A stretch of DNA of 64,000 nt from Dicyema japonicum (lineage: Eukaryota; Dicyemida; Rhombozoa; Dicyemidae), in the NCBI GenBank assembly GCA_011109175.1, contig RDEW01000017.1, forward strand, positions 248,001-312,000, in the 5' to 3' direction. Under the pieces are notes generated by a model. It worked only from the letters and a program-made list of their open reading frames with translations. It was not told the origin of the DNA and did not search any database. Numbering within the stretch: the stretch's first letter is position 1; each line of letters begins with the position of its first letter. Below, in pieces: positions 1-11,000 of this stretch. The position numbers and the translations under genes are program-made.

Positions 1-795
1 GCAACGTCGGTAATGTCGGCGGGGACCACTTTGGATGGATTGCTGTGTTAATTAATTATTGTTACTTTTAAAATTTGTTATTAATCTCAGATTATAGAAA
101 AAAATAATTTTCAAGAAGCCGCACACCTCGATAAGAAGATCTCCTATATGATCCTTCAGTAGAGACTCTTAAGTTTCAATAGAAGCAATGTCTCTAAGTA
201 CTAGAAGCAATGTCTGTTAACGTCTAATAAATTTGTGCACAGCTTAAAATCTACTAAGTGCGATCAGCGAATCATGAATTTCTAAATTCCTTAAAAACAG
301 TTCAGCAGAACTTCAAAGTAAATTCTCTAAAACTACGCAGTACTATGAATTGATTGTACAAATTTTGAGATTAAGGTCATAAATGGTCAAGACCCAAAGC
401 GGATAAACGACAATGTGATTTTCATAGTTACTACGCAATTTTATCGATTTATTGACCATAGCCTTACTACTTCACTGAAACGAAGGAATCAGTTGGTTGA
501 CCAACAAAATAGTATTCTGTAGCTGTTATACGGACTATTAATAATTAAATTAATAAATTAATTGTTTTGGGTAATTTCCATCTACATTTCTATCGTAACT
601 AGGTCAACTTCATGATTGATAAAACGAGGTGACGGACTTAGTGAACATCAGAAATTTGAAGTTATGAACAAAGGAAGTGTCACGTAGGACCCGGATTAGA
701 ATCCCATCCTGCCCTAATTTGAAAAAAATAATATAATTAAACACTACCGCGTTGCCATGAGCACGTAAGATGTCTAGAATTTCGCTCGTACATAA
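1..795. other. AT-rich intergenic DNA, no gene seen
   Basis: I see no coding run supported by homology in either strand. The right part (about 610-720) resembles a stretch near 34,940-35,050 (shared wording around ATGAACAAAGGAAG and a following CGGATT/CGGGTT block), so it is probably a decayed dispersed repeat. Confidence 0.5.
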
Positions 796-1072
796 CACAC
801 ATTTTATTTAAGTAAAGAACAGTTATTATAACTAATCGTAGAGGGAGAACCAAGGAATGCTCTTCACTTTTTTGTTTGTTTTTCTTCTTGTGTGTATGTC
901 CTTTTGACTCTCCAGTTCCTCAGTGAATCTCCACTGATGACGGCGTCACTCGTCAAGCCCTTTTCGCATCGTAGATGCGTGGAACCTTCCATCAGATGAA
1001 CAGCAGCGAGAATCGAACCCGTGACCTAAGCCACTTTAGCCCGACACCTAACCACTATGCCGCCTGGCTTAA
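796..1072 (-). repeat. tRNA-derived SINE (family C), minus-strand copy
   Basis: Read on the minus strand this begins with a tRNA-like head: an A-box-like GCATAGTGGTTAGGTG and, about 35 bases later, a B-box-like GGGTTCGATTC. The body continues with a segment containing CATCTACGATGC and GACGCCGTCATCAGTG and ends near ACTTAAATAAAATGTGTG. The same order of blocks recurs at 19,655-20,125 (plus), 22,608-22,938 (minus) and 30,685-30,905 (plus). The RNA polymerase III promoter boxes followed by an unrelated body define a tRNA-derived SINE. It is not a functional tRNA because the acceptor stem does not close. Confidence 0.8.
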
Positions 1073-1379
1073 AAAATAAATAATCTTTCAGAAGTTACAG
1101 TATACGATGATAGTTTATGATTCCATATATGAACTTGTGGTAAAATTAATTAAAATAAAAATTTGTAAAAACATTTTGTGGTAAGTTTTTAATTTTTCTT
1201 ATACTCCGAATATAAATAAAAGGAGATTTCTATGGCATGCTCTTAGAATAGACCTAGAGTTAGGACTGAACATACAAAAATGGAAAAAATTAACTATTCG
1301 TTTGATTTCTCGTGCTGCAAAGTCTTTTTTATTTTCGAGACTCATGAACGACACTTCATCAATTCTATATCTCCCACCT

Positions 1380-1558
1380 TTACGATTTGCTCTTCCCCAC
1401 TCAACTGGAGGGGTTTTCACAACTGCATGTAATGGAGGTCTTACCTTTTATGTTGATTCCGGATGGACTCTGTTTCTGTAGAAGTGGAAACTGGATACAC
1501 TTAATTAGTTGGCTACTTTAACTTCTTTCTCGGTGTATCCTGGGTTAATAAATAAATA
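1380..1558 (+). repeat. SINE-like dispersed repeat (family B), 3' part
   Basis: It shares long near-identical blocks with 26,850-27,130, including CCCACTCAACTGGAGGGG, GATTCCGGATGGACTCTG and GGATACACTTAATTAGTTGG, and ends in the same TCGGTGTATCC...TTAATAAATAAATAAT tail. The simple A/T-rich tail suggests insertion by LINE machinery. Confidence 0.8.
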
Positions 1559-2022
1559 ATATCTCCCAATAACATTATCGGGAAATAAGCTTAATGTTGT
1601 GTGTATGAATATATGCGACACGATAATTCAGTTGTCTAGTTTTGATTTAAAGTTCTTAGGAGACTTGAAATAAGTACTTTATTATTACATTTGTAAGAAG
1701 AAGAGTGTTTAAATTAGCAGTATAAAAAATCAAGTTTTGATTTTTACACACGTGGGATGTCTCCCATTATCACCCATCTTCGGGATCTCTGGGATCTTGC
1801 ATTAGTGCCTAGAAATGATTAAAGTGGAAAGTTTTTGAAATTAGCATTGAGGTCACGCCACTTGACTGGATGATATTGATCGAATTTTTCAGAAACTCAA
1901 ATTCTTCATACTTGAACGATATTTCCAAACGAATAATATTATGCCAGGACAAGAATACTCACAATACCACTACTGGATGCTTTCATGAGACGAGAGTAAC
2001 GTGTGGAGTAGATGAGTTACAC
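1559..2022. other. Intergenic, nothing recognised
   Basis: No homology-supported coding run, RNA gene or clear repeat found. One open frame at 1870-2115 has no recognisable content and runs into a transposon end. Confidence 0.4.
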
Positions 2023-2110
2023 CAGCGGTTCTCAACCTGGGCGATATCGTCAAAATTTGGCGGTAGATTTTTAATTATTGATTTTTTTAATTTTTATAGA
2101 AAGAACGAAA
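2023..2110 (+). mobile_element. hAT-type transposon end fragment
   Basis: The sequence starts with CAGCGGTTCTCAACCTGGG, the terminal inverted repeat style of Charlie-like hAT elements, and continues AT-rich. I could not find the partner end, so this is only a left-end fragment, perhaps truncated by the LINE that follows. Confidence 0.5.
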
Positions 2111-2134
2111 GTTAGTTAGTTAGTTAGTTAGTTA
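2111..2134. repeat. (GTTA)6 microsatellite
   Basis: Six uninterrupted GTTA units lie between the hAT fragment and the 3' end of the APE-type LINE. A tetranucleotide tract at a LINE 3' end is compatible with slippage during target-primed reverse transcription. Confidence 0.85.
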
Positions 2135-2139
2135 AGAGC

Positions 2140-5122
2140 TCTTTCGCGTGGCCCTAAAGGGGTTCGCTTGAGCCATGTTTTTGCAGCCGTCCTCCTCGCC
2201 ATCCTCGCCCACGCCATCTTGTTCCTGGCCCTCATTCGAACATCATCCAGATCGTCCGCTGTCACCAATTTACGACTATTTTGTTGGTAGTCATCTTTTA
2301 AGCAAGTTGGAAGTGTGTTTTCTTGGTCTGCCTCGAAATCCGCGACTTCCGGCGTAGTAGAAATATTCTTCCATTATTCTGTTACATGGCGTAGTCGGGT
2401 CCAGTCTGAGGATATGTCCAAATAGTCCGCCATCTCGATAAAATAACATCGGTGCTGAGTGGTCTGGATTTACATCGTGAATATAGATTTTCATTTGAGA
2501 TTTTCTCGGCCAAAAAATTCCAATCAACATGCGGAGTTGGTTCCTGTGAAAAAGTATCTTAGCTTCTCTAAATCAATTTTAGAACATGCCCATGTTCCGG
2601 AATGTATAGCAAAATTGGTTTAACAAACGTGTCGTATAGTCTGACACGAAGTTTCAGTGATACATGTTTTTTCCTATCCAAATTTGTACATTTTTTTGAA
2701 GTATAATGGTAGCCAGCATTTTCCTTCGACAAATATCCTCAGCATCACCTAGCAGTGAGCCGAGTTTTTTGGTATGTCTCCAGCACTCATCGTTCCTTGA
2801 TTCTGCTCGTTCGACTCGTGTATAATCAGTTTTTTTAATGTTTATGGCGTAAATCCCAATTCTTAAAAAATACGTTCGGCTTGAAGTAAAATTTGGTCAA
2901 GTATTTCTTGGTCGGTAGACACAAAGTCTACATCATCCGCATAAATTAACTCTGTTATGTCCCGGTATTTAGGACCCATGACATTTCTCAATTCCTTGAG
3001 CGCAGCTTCGAGGTAAACAATAAATATAATTGGGGACAAGGAATCTCCTTGTGGAGTGCCCATGTTGGTACTGAAACTCTTCGAATGCTTTGTTCCTATT
3101 CTCACGGATAGGTCAGTTTCGGAAAGTAATAAACTTATTAGTCTCAGGCAGTCCTCGTCAAGCAGTTCCTTTAGAACAATCATGAGTTTTTCTCTATTGA
3201 TGCTGTCAAAAGCCTTCGTTAGATCAATTCCTAGGATGTAGATTACTTTCGTGTATTTTTGACATATTGATGTGAGCCATCGATGACTCCACACAATATC
3301 TGAGGTTGATCTTCCACTTCTAAACCCACTTTGACTTAGGGAAAGGTATTTTTCCACTGGCTCTCGTATACGGTTAAGCACTATGATCGATAAGGTTTTC
3401 CTGATAACTGACAATAGAATAATAGGTCTTAGTCCGTCCAACGACCCTTCTTTTTTCCCAGGTTTATGTATTGGAATTAAGACTCCATGTCCCAAAGGAA
3501 GTGGACAGTGAAGTTCCATCGACTCATTTAAGATATTCGTGATTATATTCCCAACAGTAACCGGGGCATGTTTTAGTAACTCACCCGGAATGCCATCATA
3601 ACCAGCCGACCGATTTCCCTTTAGATGCATAAATGCATCGGTTACTTCCTTTATTGTAATTTTGTTTGTAAGGGGTCTCGGATATCCAATAAATTTAGGT
3701 ACATTCATCCCTTCAGATTTAAACAACGACTCGAAGTGTCTAGCAATATAATTTGCTTTATCCTCAGGGTTTTGAAGATATTGACCTTCGTCGTCACAGA
3801 CTTTCAGTGGTTTCTTTGCAGTTCCTCGTGTAAGTAGTCTAACAGCAGAGAACATTCGTCTTCCATACTGACAGTTTTCGATTTCAGTTGCTTTATCGTC
3901 CAAATATTTGTGCCAAAGGATATTTGATCGTCTTCTTATCAGATGCGATATTTGATTGCGTTTTCTCCTTAATGCACATTTATTCGAATTTGAACTTCCC
4001 AGTTTCGAACGTATTTCTTTCTGCTGCTCAGACAATTCTCGAATTAAGGGGTCATGAATCATTCGTCTATTTTGGTCTTTTTCCTGGTATCCAACAGTCT
4101 CTATCGCCGACAGTTTTAGAATATCCAAGATCTTCCCGAGGTCAGTCGAGGGGGTGCCACTGGGTTCAACTCCACGTAAACGTTTAGAGACATTTTGTTG
4201 GTATCTCTTTTGCCAAGTGTCAAAAGTCAACATTTCCACAGCCAAACGTCTATTTAGAGGTGTGCTTTTCCTCTTGACTGCCTCAATTCCGTAGTATCGT
4301 TTGAGATTTAATCTGGCCACCGTTAACTTATGGTCACTGTCAGTAGTGGTTCCTCCATAACTCCTAGAGTCAGACAGAAGTCTCTTCAAGGAGATAGGGC
4401 AGATAATGTAGTCTATTTGGTTAAATATGCACGTATGTTCGTCTTTGGACCTTCTTATGCCAACCCAGGTAGTTCTATGTTTTGCTGGGTGTTTAAAAGT
4501 GGTATTACACAAATACAGATTTGATGAATTACAAAAATCCATGAGTGAATGTCCAGAGAGATTACGATACCCTCTGCCATATTTTCCCATACAGACTTCG
4601 TCGTGCCTTCTCATGCCAGCCTTGGCATTCCAGTCACCACAGATAAATATAAGTGCAGATCGATGAACTCGCATATATGTATTCGATAGGATTTGATAAA
4701 ACTCATCCATATTTTTGGAAACTCTGCCCATGTGTGGGGCATATACATTGATAACAGTCATCATAGTATTGTTTGTAGATGATAAACACAATTGCATAAC
4801 GGCAACACGATCACTGACTGTCCATACTTTATGCAAGCAGTTCACTAGGTTCGAGTTAATTGCAAAACCAAGACCGTAGTGTCGATTTTCTACTGGGAGT
4901 AGAAGAATCCGGTAGTTACCAATGGTTTCATCGGATCCTAGAGCGTTCTTTGTTTCCTGTATGCAGCAAATGTCGATTTTGTAACGGGACAGATCTTCGG
5001 ATAATAGTTCCCTCTTGATCAGAGATGAGAGGCCACGAACGTTGTATGTGGCGATGGAAAACAAGGATTTTGCATTTAGACATGAAAGACATGAATTTTT
5101 CTAGAGAAGAAAACAGAAGCAC
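2140..5122 (-). mobile_element. APE-type non-LTR retrotransposon (LINE), nearly full length
   Basis: Minus-strand element with an apurinic-like endonuclease followed by reverse transcriptase in one long frame (2863-5064), then a frameshifted C-terminal region (2291-2530) with the GHILRLDP...RIMEEY block. The same block occurs as GHVLRMNPE in the related copy at 20,180-23,250. The RTE-like or planarian/trematode-type LINEs share this domain order. The single 733-codon frame shows a young copy, but stops and frameshifts downstream of the YADD motif mean it is probably dead. Confidence 0.9.
2863..5064 (-). CDS. LINE ORF2: endonuclease-reverse transcriptase, 733 aa
   Basis: This frame encodes an exonuclease-endonuclease-phosphatase domain and then a reverse transcriptase; together they nick target DNA and copy the element RNA into it. 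Endonuclease motifs visible are QETK (about residue 36-39), GDWNAKAG (143-150) and SDHKLTVA (243-250). RT motifs are GIDLTKAFDS (motif A), GTPQGDSLSP (motif B) and YADD (about 708-711). All catalytic acidic residues of both domains are present. The frame stops just after YADD, earlier than expected for this family; homologous C-terminal sequence continues in other frames to about 2150, so at least one frameshift has disabled it. The first in-frame ATG is at the start of the endonuclease fold. Confidence 0.92.
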   Translation of the reverse strand: MFSIATYNVRGLSSLIKRELLSEDLSRYKIDICCIQETKNALGSDETIGNYRILLLPVENRHYGLGFAINSNLVNCLHKVWTVSDRVAVMQLCLSSTNNTMMTVINVYAPHMGRVSKNMDEFYQILSNTYMRVHRSALIFICGDWNAKAGMRRHDEVCMGKYGRGYRNLSGHSLMDFCNSSNLYLCNTTFKHPAKHRTTWVGIRRSKDEHTCIFNQIDYIICPISLKRLLSDSRSYGGTTTDSDHKLTVARLNLKRYYGIEAVKRKSTPLNRRLAVEMLTFDTWQKRYQQNVSKRLRGVEPSGTPSTDLGKILDILKLSAIETVGYQEKDQNRRMIHDPLIRELSEQQKEIRSKLGSSNSNKCALRRKRNQISHLIRRRSNILWHKYLDDKATEIENCQYGRRMFSAVRLLTRGTAKKPLKVCDDEGQYLQNPEDKANYIARHFESLFKSEGMNVPKFIGYPRPLTNKITIKEVTDAFMHLKGNRSAGYDGIPGELLKHAPVTVGNIITNILNESMELHCPLPLGHGVLIPIHKPGKKEGSLDGLRPIILLSVIRKTLSIIVLNRIREPVEKYLSLSQSGFRSGRSTSDIVWSHRWLTSICQKYTKVIYILGIDLTKAFDSINREKLMIVLKELLDEDCLRLISLLLSETDLSVRIGTKHSKSFSTNMGTPQGDSLSPIIFIVYLEAALKELRNVMGPKYRDITELIYADDVDFVSTDQEILDQILLQAERIF

Positions 5123-5185
5123 GTCACCATCAACCGAAACAATGAATTTTTTAAAGTAAAAAGATTAAAAAAGATTAAAAATAAA

Positions 5186-5335
5186 CCCACTTTATTTAAC
5201 CAACAATTAAAAAGTTAATATTTAATAAGCAACAACCCTCCTTGCCTGCCATTCTGGTTGCTGAAACAACTCCGAGAGCGCCTTGTCCAATTGAGCCTCT
5301 GCCGTATGGCATCTCCGGCTTTCCCTCCTATAAAA
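5186..5335 (-). mobile_element. 3' end fragment of REL-endonuclease LINE
   Basis: It matches 15,253-15,430 nearly base for base, including CCCACTTTATTTAAC near the 3' end and the coding block GAGAGCGCCTTGTCCAATTG. It is a severely 5'-truncated copy, as expected of LINE insertion. It lies just upstream of the 5' end of the 2.1-5.1 kb LINE. Confidence 0.85.
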
Positions 5336-7290
5336 ATAGATTAAAAATTATTATTAAATTTTTTAATAAAATATTTTTTGACAAACAAATTAAATAAATA
5401 AATAAAACAAACAAATGTTAGTTGAGGAAGCCGGCTGCGTGGATTGCGAACGAGTTCCCTCGAAGTATGGCCATTTCAAACTTTATTAAATTAAATTAAC
5501 TAAGATTTTTTAGAAGGCCACATGAATTATTAAGAAATTACCAAAGCATATTCTTATCATTTTTTATCCCAAGTCCCATTGAAGAAATAAAGCCATTTGT
5601 CTAATATGGAATATTACTTGTCAAATGAAGCAATGAAACCATCAAGACTATTGCGGCATTTTCGAAGCAAGGATTCGTCTAAACTTGACAAACGTAACGA
5701 ATACTTTGAAATACGAAATAAGAACTATTTCAACACTCCTAAATCAAACAAAAATATAAAGAACATAAACTACAAGCCAATAGTTAGCATTTAGTTATTT
5801 TTAGACGGATTGAAAACCTTTATAAAATTCTGATTGGTCGGAAAACGGACTGTTCCTATACGATTTGAGGTCTGATTGTTCATCACTGAAATTGATATAT
5901 CGGATGTTGTGGTGTCTCAGCGGAAATCATAAAAAATTCCACTCAGCAATGATCCCACCGTCGAAGAATCGACGAAATGAGCATAAATATTGAGTTGGGT
6001 TTTAATGAGGTTAGTAGAGATTAAGACTACTTTAAATATCTTTGACGTTACAAGGATCATGTAACATTATAAATGCTAAAAGATAATAAATTTTTTATGA
6101 TTTCCAAAAAAATAAATTTGTCACTGAATTCGAAAAAATTGAATTTAGCGTTTTCCATAATTTTTCACCTGAGTTCGACAGTAACTTGACTGGAATTTCA
6201 TATCCCAATTTTTTAAAGAAATCAATAAATTTAGTAAAATCATTCGTTTCATTCATTTGTTTCATTCTTTACCAGAAAATGTAAATATTTCTAATTTTTT
6301 GTTTACCAAACAGAAATAAAATTTTCATTTTTAGGTCTATTTAATTGACTTTTTAAGTTCATTTTTGAATTTAGAGCAACTTGTCGTTGCCCTATTATCA
6401 GTAAAAACTAAACTTTTCGTTTTCTGATTAATTTGATATTCCTCAGAAAATTATTATTCAAATACAAAATTCTAAACTCCGATAAGAGAGTTTTTGAATA
6501 CTCAATTTCTCGATTTACCAGAATTCGAAAATTTCGAAAAATGTTAATTCGATCTCTCAGATAATCTGTAGTTTCAACTTTATATCTCGTTTGAGAGGGG
6601 ATACAGCTCACTTGGGAGTTCGCTATCACAGAGTTATTGAAGTTCAATGTACAAATTTTATCGTGTGAATGACTGGATGACAGTCGCGAATGGGCACATG
6701 TGGAAACTTAGTATATTTTACATTTTGTTCCTATGATATCGTCAATAATAATGAATTTTTCACTCCCAGTAAATTGATTAATGAATTTAACCAAATTCAA
6801 ATACAAGTCGCACTAGCACTAAGCGGGACCTGGGAGCATATGATGGTACGACATCGAAGAGCTCTTACATTAATTTGATAACCCTCAATATAAAGGAAAG
6901 ACGCAAGAGTAACTAACACCTGGTTAAGGTATATCCAGTTCCTACGGTTGGAGTGTGATGAATCCTTTCCAAATGTCGCATGCCATTACGGTTACTGATG
7001 CCATAACAGTTACGGTGGTAATAAGGTCAGTCAGGGACATTGTATTAAATATTTATTTTGCATTAATAATAAAGCTCACTGACACTGTTAAACAGAATCA
7101 GATCGCTCACCGCAAAAATGATAGTAAAGATAAGAGCTGGCTAATTGAGCGCATTTCCTTGCAAATTGTCAGGGGAAATGCATTCTCGATTATGTGAACA
7201 GCCTGTAATTGCTAACTTAATTTTTGCCTTGAATCTGCTGCATAAATAAAAAGTAACTAATGAATGTGACATGAGCATCATGTCCATCCA
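5336..7290. other. AT-rich intergenic region, no gene recognised
   Basis: Very AT-rich DNA with poly-T/poly-A tracts. Short frames at 5597-5794 (plus) and 6408-6647 (minus) are rich in Asn, Ile, Lys and have no recognisable domain, which is what AT-rich noncoding DNA gives. The segment 7140-7200 resembles 61,195-61,250 (shared GTCAGGGGAAATGC), suggesting the decayed 3' end of the LINE type at 60.2-61.3 kb. Confidence 0.5.
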
Positions 7291-7395
7291 TATCCGCCAT
7301 TATGGGAACCCCTCGGCTGGAGTAGGGAGGAGATAGATTCTTTTTTGCATGTCGGGCAGGCACTGGGATTATCCCAAGTCAAGTGAATTATTGCA
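7291..7395 (-). repeat. SINE-like repeat family B, reverse copy
   Basis: GGGAACCCCTCGGCTGGAGT followed by GAGATAGATTCTTTTT is the reverse complement of the family B core (ATCCTTTT...CTCCACTGGAGGGGTTTCC). The same orientation and length occur at 36,150-36,260. Confidence 0.65.
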
Positions 7396-7630
7396 TCAGG
7401 ACCATTGAGTTAAAAGAGAAAGAATGTCCCATCTAACTAAGTGATCAAAGCCCGACAAAAGGCATCTTGAACCACTATTCATAACAGGCTCGGAGTCTTC
7501 TCCTATCTCAGGTGAATCCCATGACGACGGTGTAAATTTAAATTTTTATTACAATAAAAATAATAACACGTGTATTAAAATAACTCTAAATAAAAGAAAA
7601 TAAATCTTTAACGGATCAATCTATGATTGC
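7396..7630. repeat. Dispersed repeat (family E) remnant
   Basis: Contains AAGAGAAAGAATGTCCCATC...CTAACTAAGTGAT and CTCGGAGTCTTCTCCTATCTC; similar blocks in the same order lie at 45,905-46,060 and partly at 36,465-36,530 and 53,905-53,990. No coding content recognised. Confidence 0.5.
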
Positions 7631-7880
7631 GTGGCACCATGTGGTGCTACGTGGATAGTTTGTCGAAGTTATTTTCCTTTCTTCGATGGCTTCACTGGAT
7701 CCACCTTACTGAGGAGGCGCCCATTGCCTGGCCAGGATCAAGAGGATCCAACAATTCTTCCCCGGGAACAACTTCGTTACCTGGTGACAAGTTCTGGAAT
7801 GCTGGAACGAGTCAGGATCGAGGAGTTAGTTAGTTTGGTTACCCTTGGTCTTTGGAAATAATTTTAATTTAATTAACCAT
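7631..7880 (+). repeat. Dispersed repeat family A
   Basis: It aligns over its length with 44,630-44,880: both begin GCGTGGC(A/G)CCATGTGGTGCTA, share a CCTTACTGAGGAG block and TCTGGAA(T/C)GCTGGAACGAGTC-like block, and end AGTTAGTTAG...GGTCTTTGGAA then AT-rich tail. Open frames inside it are by-products of the repeat, not genes. Confidence 0.8.
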
Positions 7881-8058
7881 CCAACGAGAAAACTTTAAAT
7901 AAAATAAATAAAAGATTGTTCGATATTTTGGGGCATTGGTTCACATTGTGGGTCATAACTGCGTGGTAATTATTGATGACGTAATCAACTCATATAAATT
8001 TTAAGATATTATAATTATTCAATGTGGAGTGAGATTTATGACGTGATTGTGGGAGACG

Positions 8059-11000
8059 ATGGAATTTGCACCAACAAGCACTTTCGCTCTTCCAAAGGTA
8101 GAAATGGAAAAATTCAGTTCAGGGACTATTCTTAGACTTAAATTGAGTCCAAGCCTGGAATTCAGGAAAATTGAAGTCAAACAAACATGCCGATGACCGA
8201 AGAGCACGATGGATTCATTAGGACCAAATATTATTCTGTTCTTCTAACCTCCGACTATTTGATTCCCGAGAATGGCGGGGCATTCAATTACTACATAAAA
8301 GACTCACAAAGGTTATATTTTCTTCTGACTTGTAAGCTTTGAAATTTTGGCGGAGGGCTGTTTTGTAGTCGAACCTGAGCTCAGGGTCGGTCCTCGACTG
8401 GACAAGATAATCAAGCCTGAGGAGATCTCTTGCCAGACATACATCGTAAAATCCCTCGGTCCCCTCAACGAGTGGAAAGAAAGGTATTTTTAGGATTTTC
8501 AAGGTAAGATTGCAAGTAGCTAAACAATGTGGTTTCAATATGGTCCACCTGACTCCTGTTCAACAACTTGGAGTGTCGAACTCTAGCTACAGCATCAGGG
8601 ACCAATTTTCTCTCAATTCAACTTTACAATGTGGAGATATGGGAGATTTGATTAACTTTGTGGATAACATTAGACGGGAATGGAAAATTCTCACAATAAG
8701 TGACGTTGTGCTCAACCATACCTCAAAATGTTCTCCGTGGATTGCGGAATACCCGGAATGCTGGTTTTAATCACCATGTGACTATTTTAGCTACAATCTC
8801 AAGATATGTCCCCACCTGAGACCAGCCTACCTTATAGATCGGGCAATTTTCCATTTTAACAATGAAATATCGCAGGGTAAGTTCAAATCTCGTGGACTTC
8901 CACCACAAATTCGTTCAGAAGAGCATCTCGGGGTAAAGACACTCAAAGTAATATATAGGTGCTTCACAGCCTTTTAAAATATGAAATCTTCCCTCGTCTT
9001 AAAATCTATGAAATGTTTTGCTGCAACGTCGACAACATCATAAATGAATTTTTGAACCAAAATTTTGATAAACCGACGAAATCTGAAAAAGTCGATGACA
9101 TTCAACTGACATTGATAGCAGACAAGGAATTTAGGCGTAACGAGGCGTCGGTCGACATGCTCCTGGCTCAGAGGCGGTACGGAAACGATAAAGCGAGTAA
9201 TTTGGAAGAGCTTCGAAGAGCACTAATGAAACTTAATGAGGAGAAAAAGAATGAAATAAACAGACACGTTGAAGCAGCAGCCTCGAATTGCGTGGACAAT
9301 ACTAGATATAATTTCGTCGACCCACGTGGGCATAAATGGGATAGAGTGAGTCAAGAGACGCCAATTATGAGATTGTCATTTAATTTTAACTATTCTAAGC
9401 TATTTCATGAAACTTCATGACTCCGAGTTGACTTTGGAGGAGGAAGAGGAGGAGATGTATGGTGAGAATTCCAAGTATATGGTTTCCTTCAATGGATGGG
9501 TCATGGGATGGGATTCACTTAAGGATTTTGCAGCACCTGGTTCCTTGATTTACTGATTGAGTCAGATAGTAACATTTATTTGAGACGGGAGTTGGTAGTT
9601 TGGGGAGATTCTGTTAAATTGCGATACGGAGGCTGTTTTGAGGACTCTCCTTATTTGTGGAAGCGAATGGAGGATTATGTCACCTCAGTGGCTCGTGTTT
9701 TTCATGGAATTCGGCTCGATAATTGTCATAGTACACCACTGCACGTGGCTCAGTATATGGTGGATGCAATGAGACGGGTGAATTCAAATTTGTACGTTGT
9801 GGCCGAACTTTTCACCGGATCAGAAGAGACTGACAGTATTTTTAGTAACATTCTTGGAATTACTTCACTCGTCAGAGGTTCTTATTCTCTCAAAGTCCTC
9901 TAGAAGCATTTAATGCTTGGGATCCCCACGAACTTGGCCGTCTTGTTTATAAATTCGGGGGTAATCCAGTTGGTACCTTCAACATGCCGTTCTCAAGGAC
10001 TCTTAGACCTTCTTTGCCTCATGCAATACTCATGGACCTCACTCATGACAATCCATCGCCTCTAAAGGTTTTAACTTTTTTCAATATCTCAGGAACGATC
10101 CTTGTTATATTTACTGCCGACGAGTTCTTTGATTTCTATTGCTGGTTGTGCCATTGGGTCGACACGTGGGTATGACGAATTCATTCCTCATCATGTTTGG
10201 TTTTTTACTAAAATATCTCCAGATTGATATTGTCACAGAAAAAAGACTATATATGCCATTTTGTAGCAACTCGGGTAATTTATACGAATGTCGTCTTGAA
10301 CTGAACAATTTACACAGTCGTCTTTGGGAAGAAGGATATGACGAGGTTAAGAGAGATCAATATCGTTAGATTTTTGTGGATCAAATGACTCCAAATATTA
10401 TTGCCATTACACGTAGGAATTCAGTAAGCCTCAACACTGTGATCATGATCGCTTACAATAGCTTCAACAATGACTACAAAGCCGATGTTCCGTGTCGACC
10501 ACTGTGTGTACAGGGTTATCTGTGTTACCTATGTTGTAGGGGACATTAATGAAATCCTAATGGAGGCCTCTGTCTATAAAGACAGAAATACTAAATATGT
10601 CCCCGATGACATTATTATTAATGGAATTGAAGGCCTAGTCGTCTCATTTGCTACTAATTTTCATCCAGGAATATCAAAAATGCTTAAATATCAAAAAACG
10701 GAGACCAAAATGTAATCTCTTTGACTTCAAATTTCACTCCTGGTTCAGTTGTAGCTTTTCGGTAGGTTTTATGTTAATATTAGTGTTGACCTTCCGTCTG
10801 AACTTGCAGCTCTACAAAGAAAAGTTTTGGGGAGATCTGAAGATTTCATATTTAATGAGCATTTGTATGAAGAAATTGACAAATTGACTTTATTGGATCT
10901 AAATAAAATACTCTTTCGACATCACAGCGAAGAGAGTGACTCAAACAAGTACTACATCCCGGAGTATGACTTTCCTGTGTACAACGGACTCCAAGGTTAG

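Noticed and set aside
796-1072. Possible tRNA genes (A and B boxes)
   Set aside because: The heads do not fold into a closed tRNA and are followed by a shared repeat body, so they are SINE heads. The same holds for 15,825, 19,655, 22,608, 30,283 and 30,685.
3056-4666. Several plus-strand open frames opposite the LINE ORF2
   Set aside because: They are antisense shadows of the 733-codon endonuclease-RT frame and contain no domain.
7631-7861. Two overlapping 68-76-codon frames
   Set aside because: They lie in dispersed repeat family A; the copy at 44,630 has different frames, so neither is conserved protein.
8284-8538. 84-codon minus-strand frame at the start of AGL
   Set aside because: The plus strand encodes conserved AGL here with 25-nt introns; the minus frame is a shadow.
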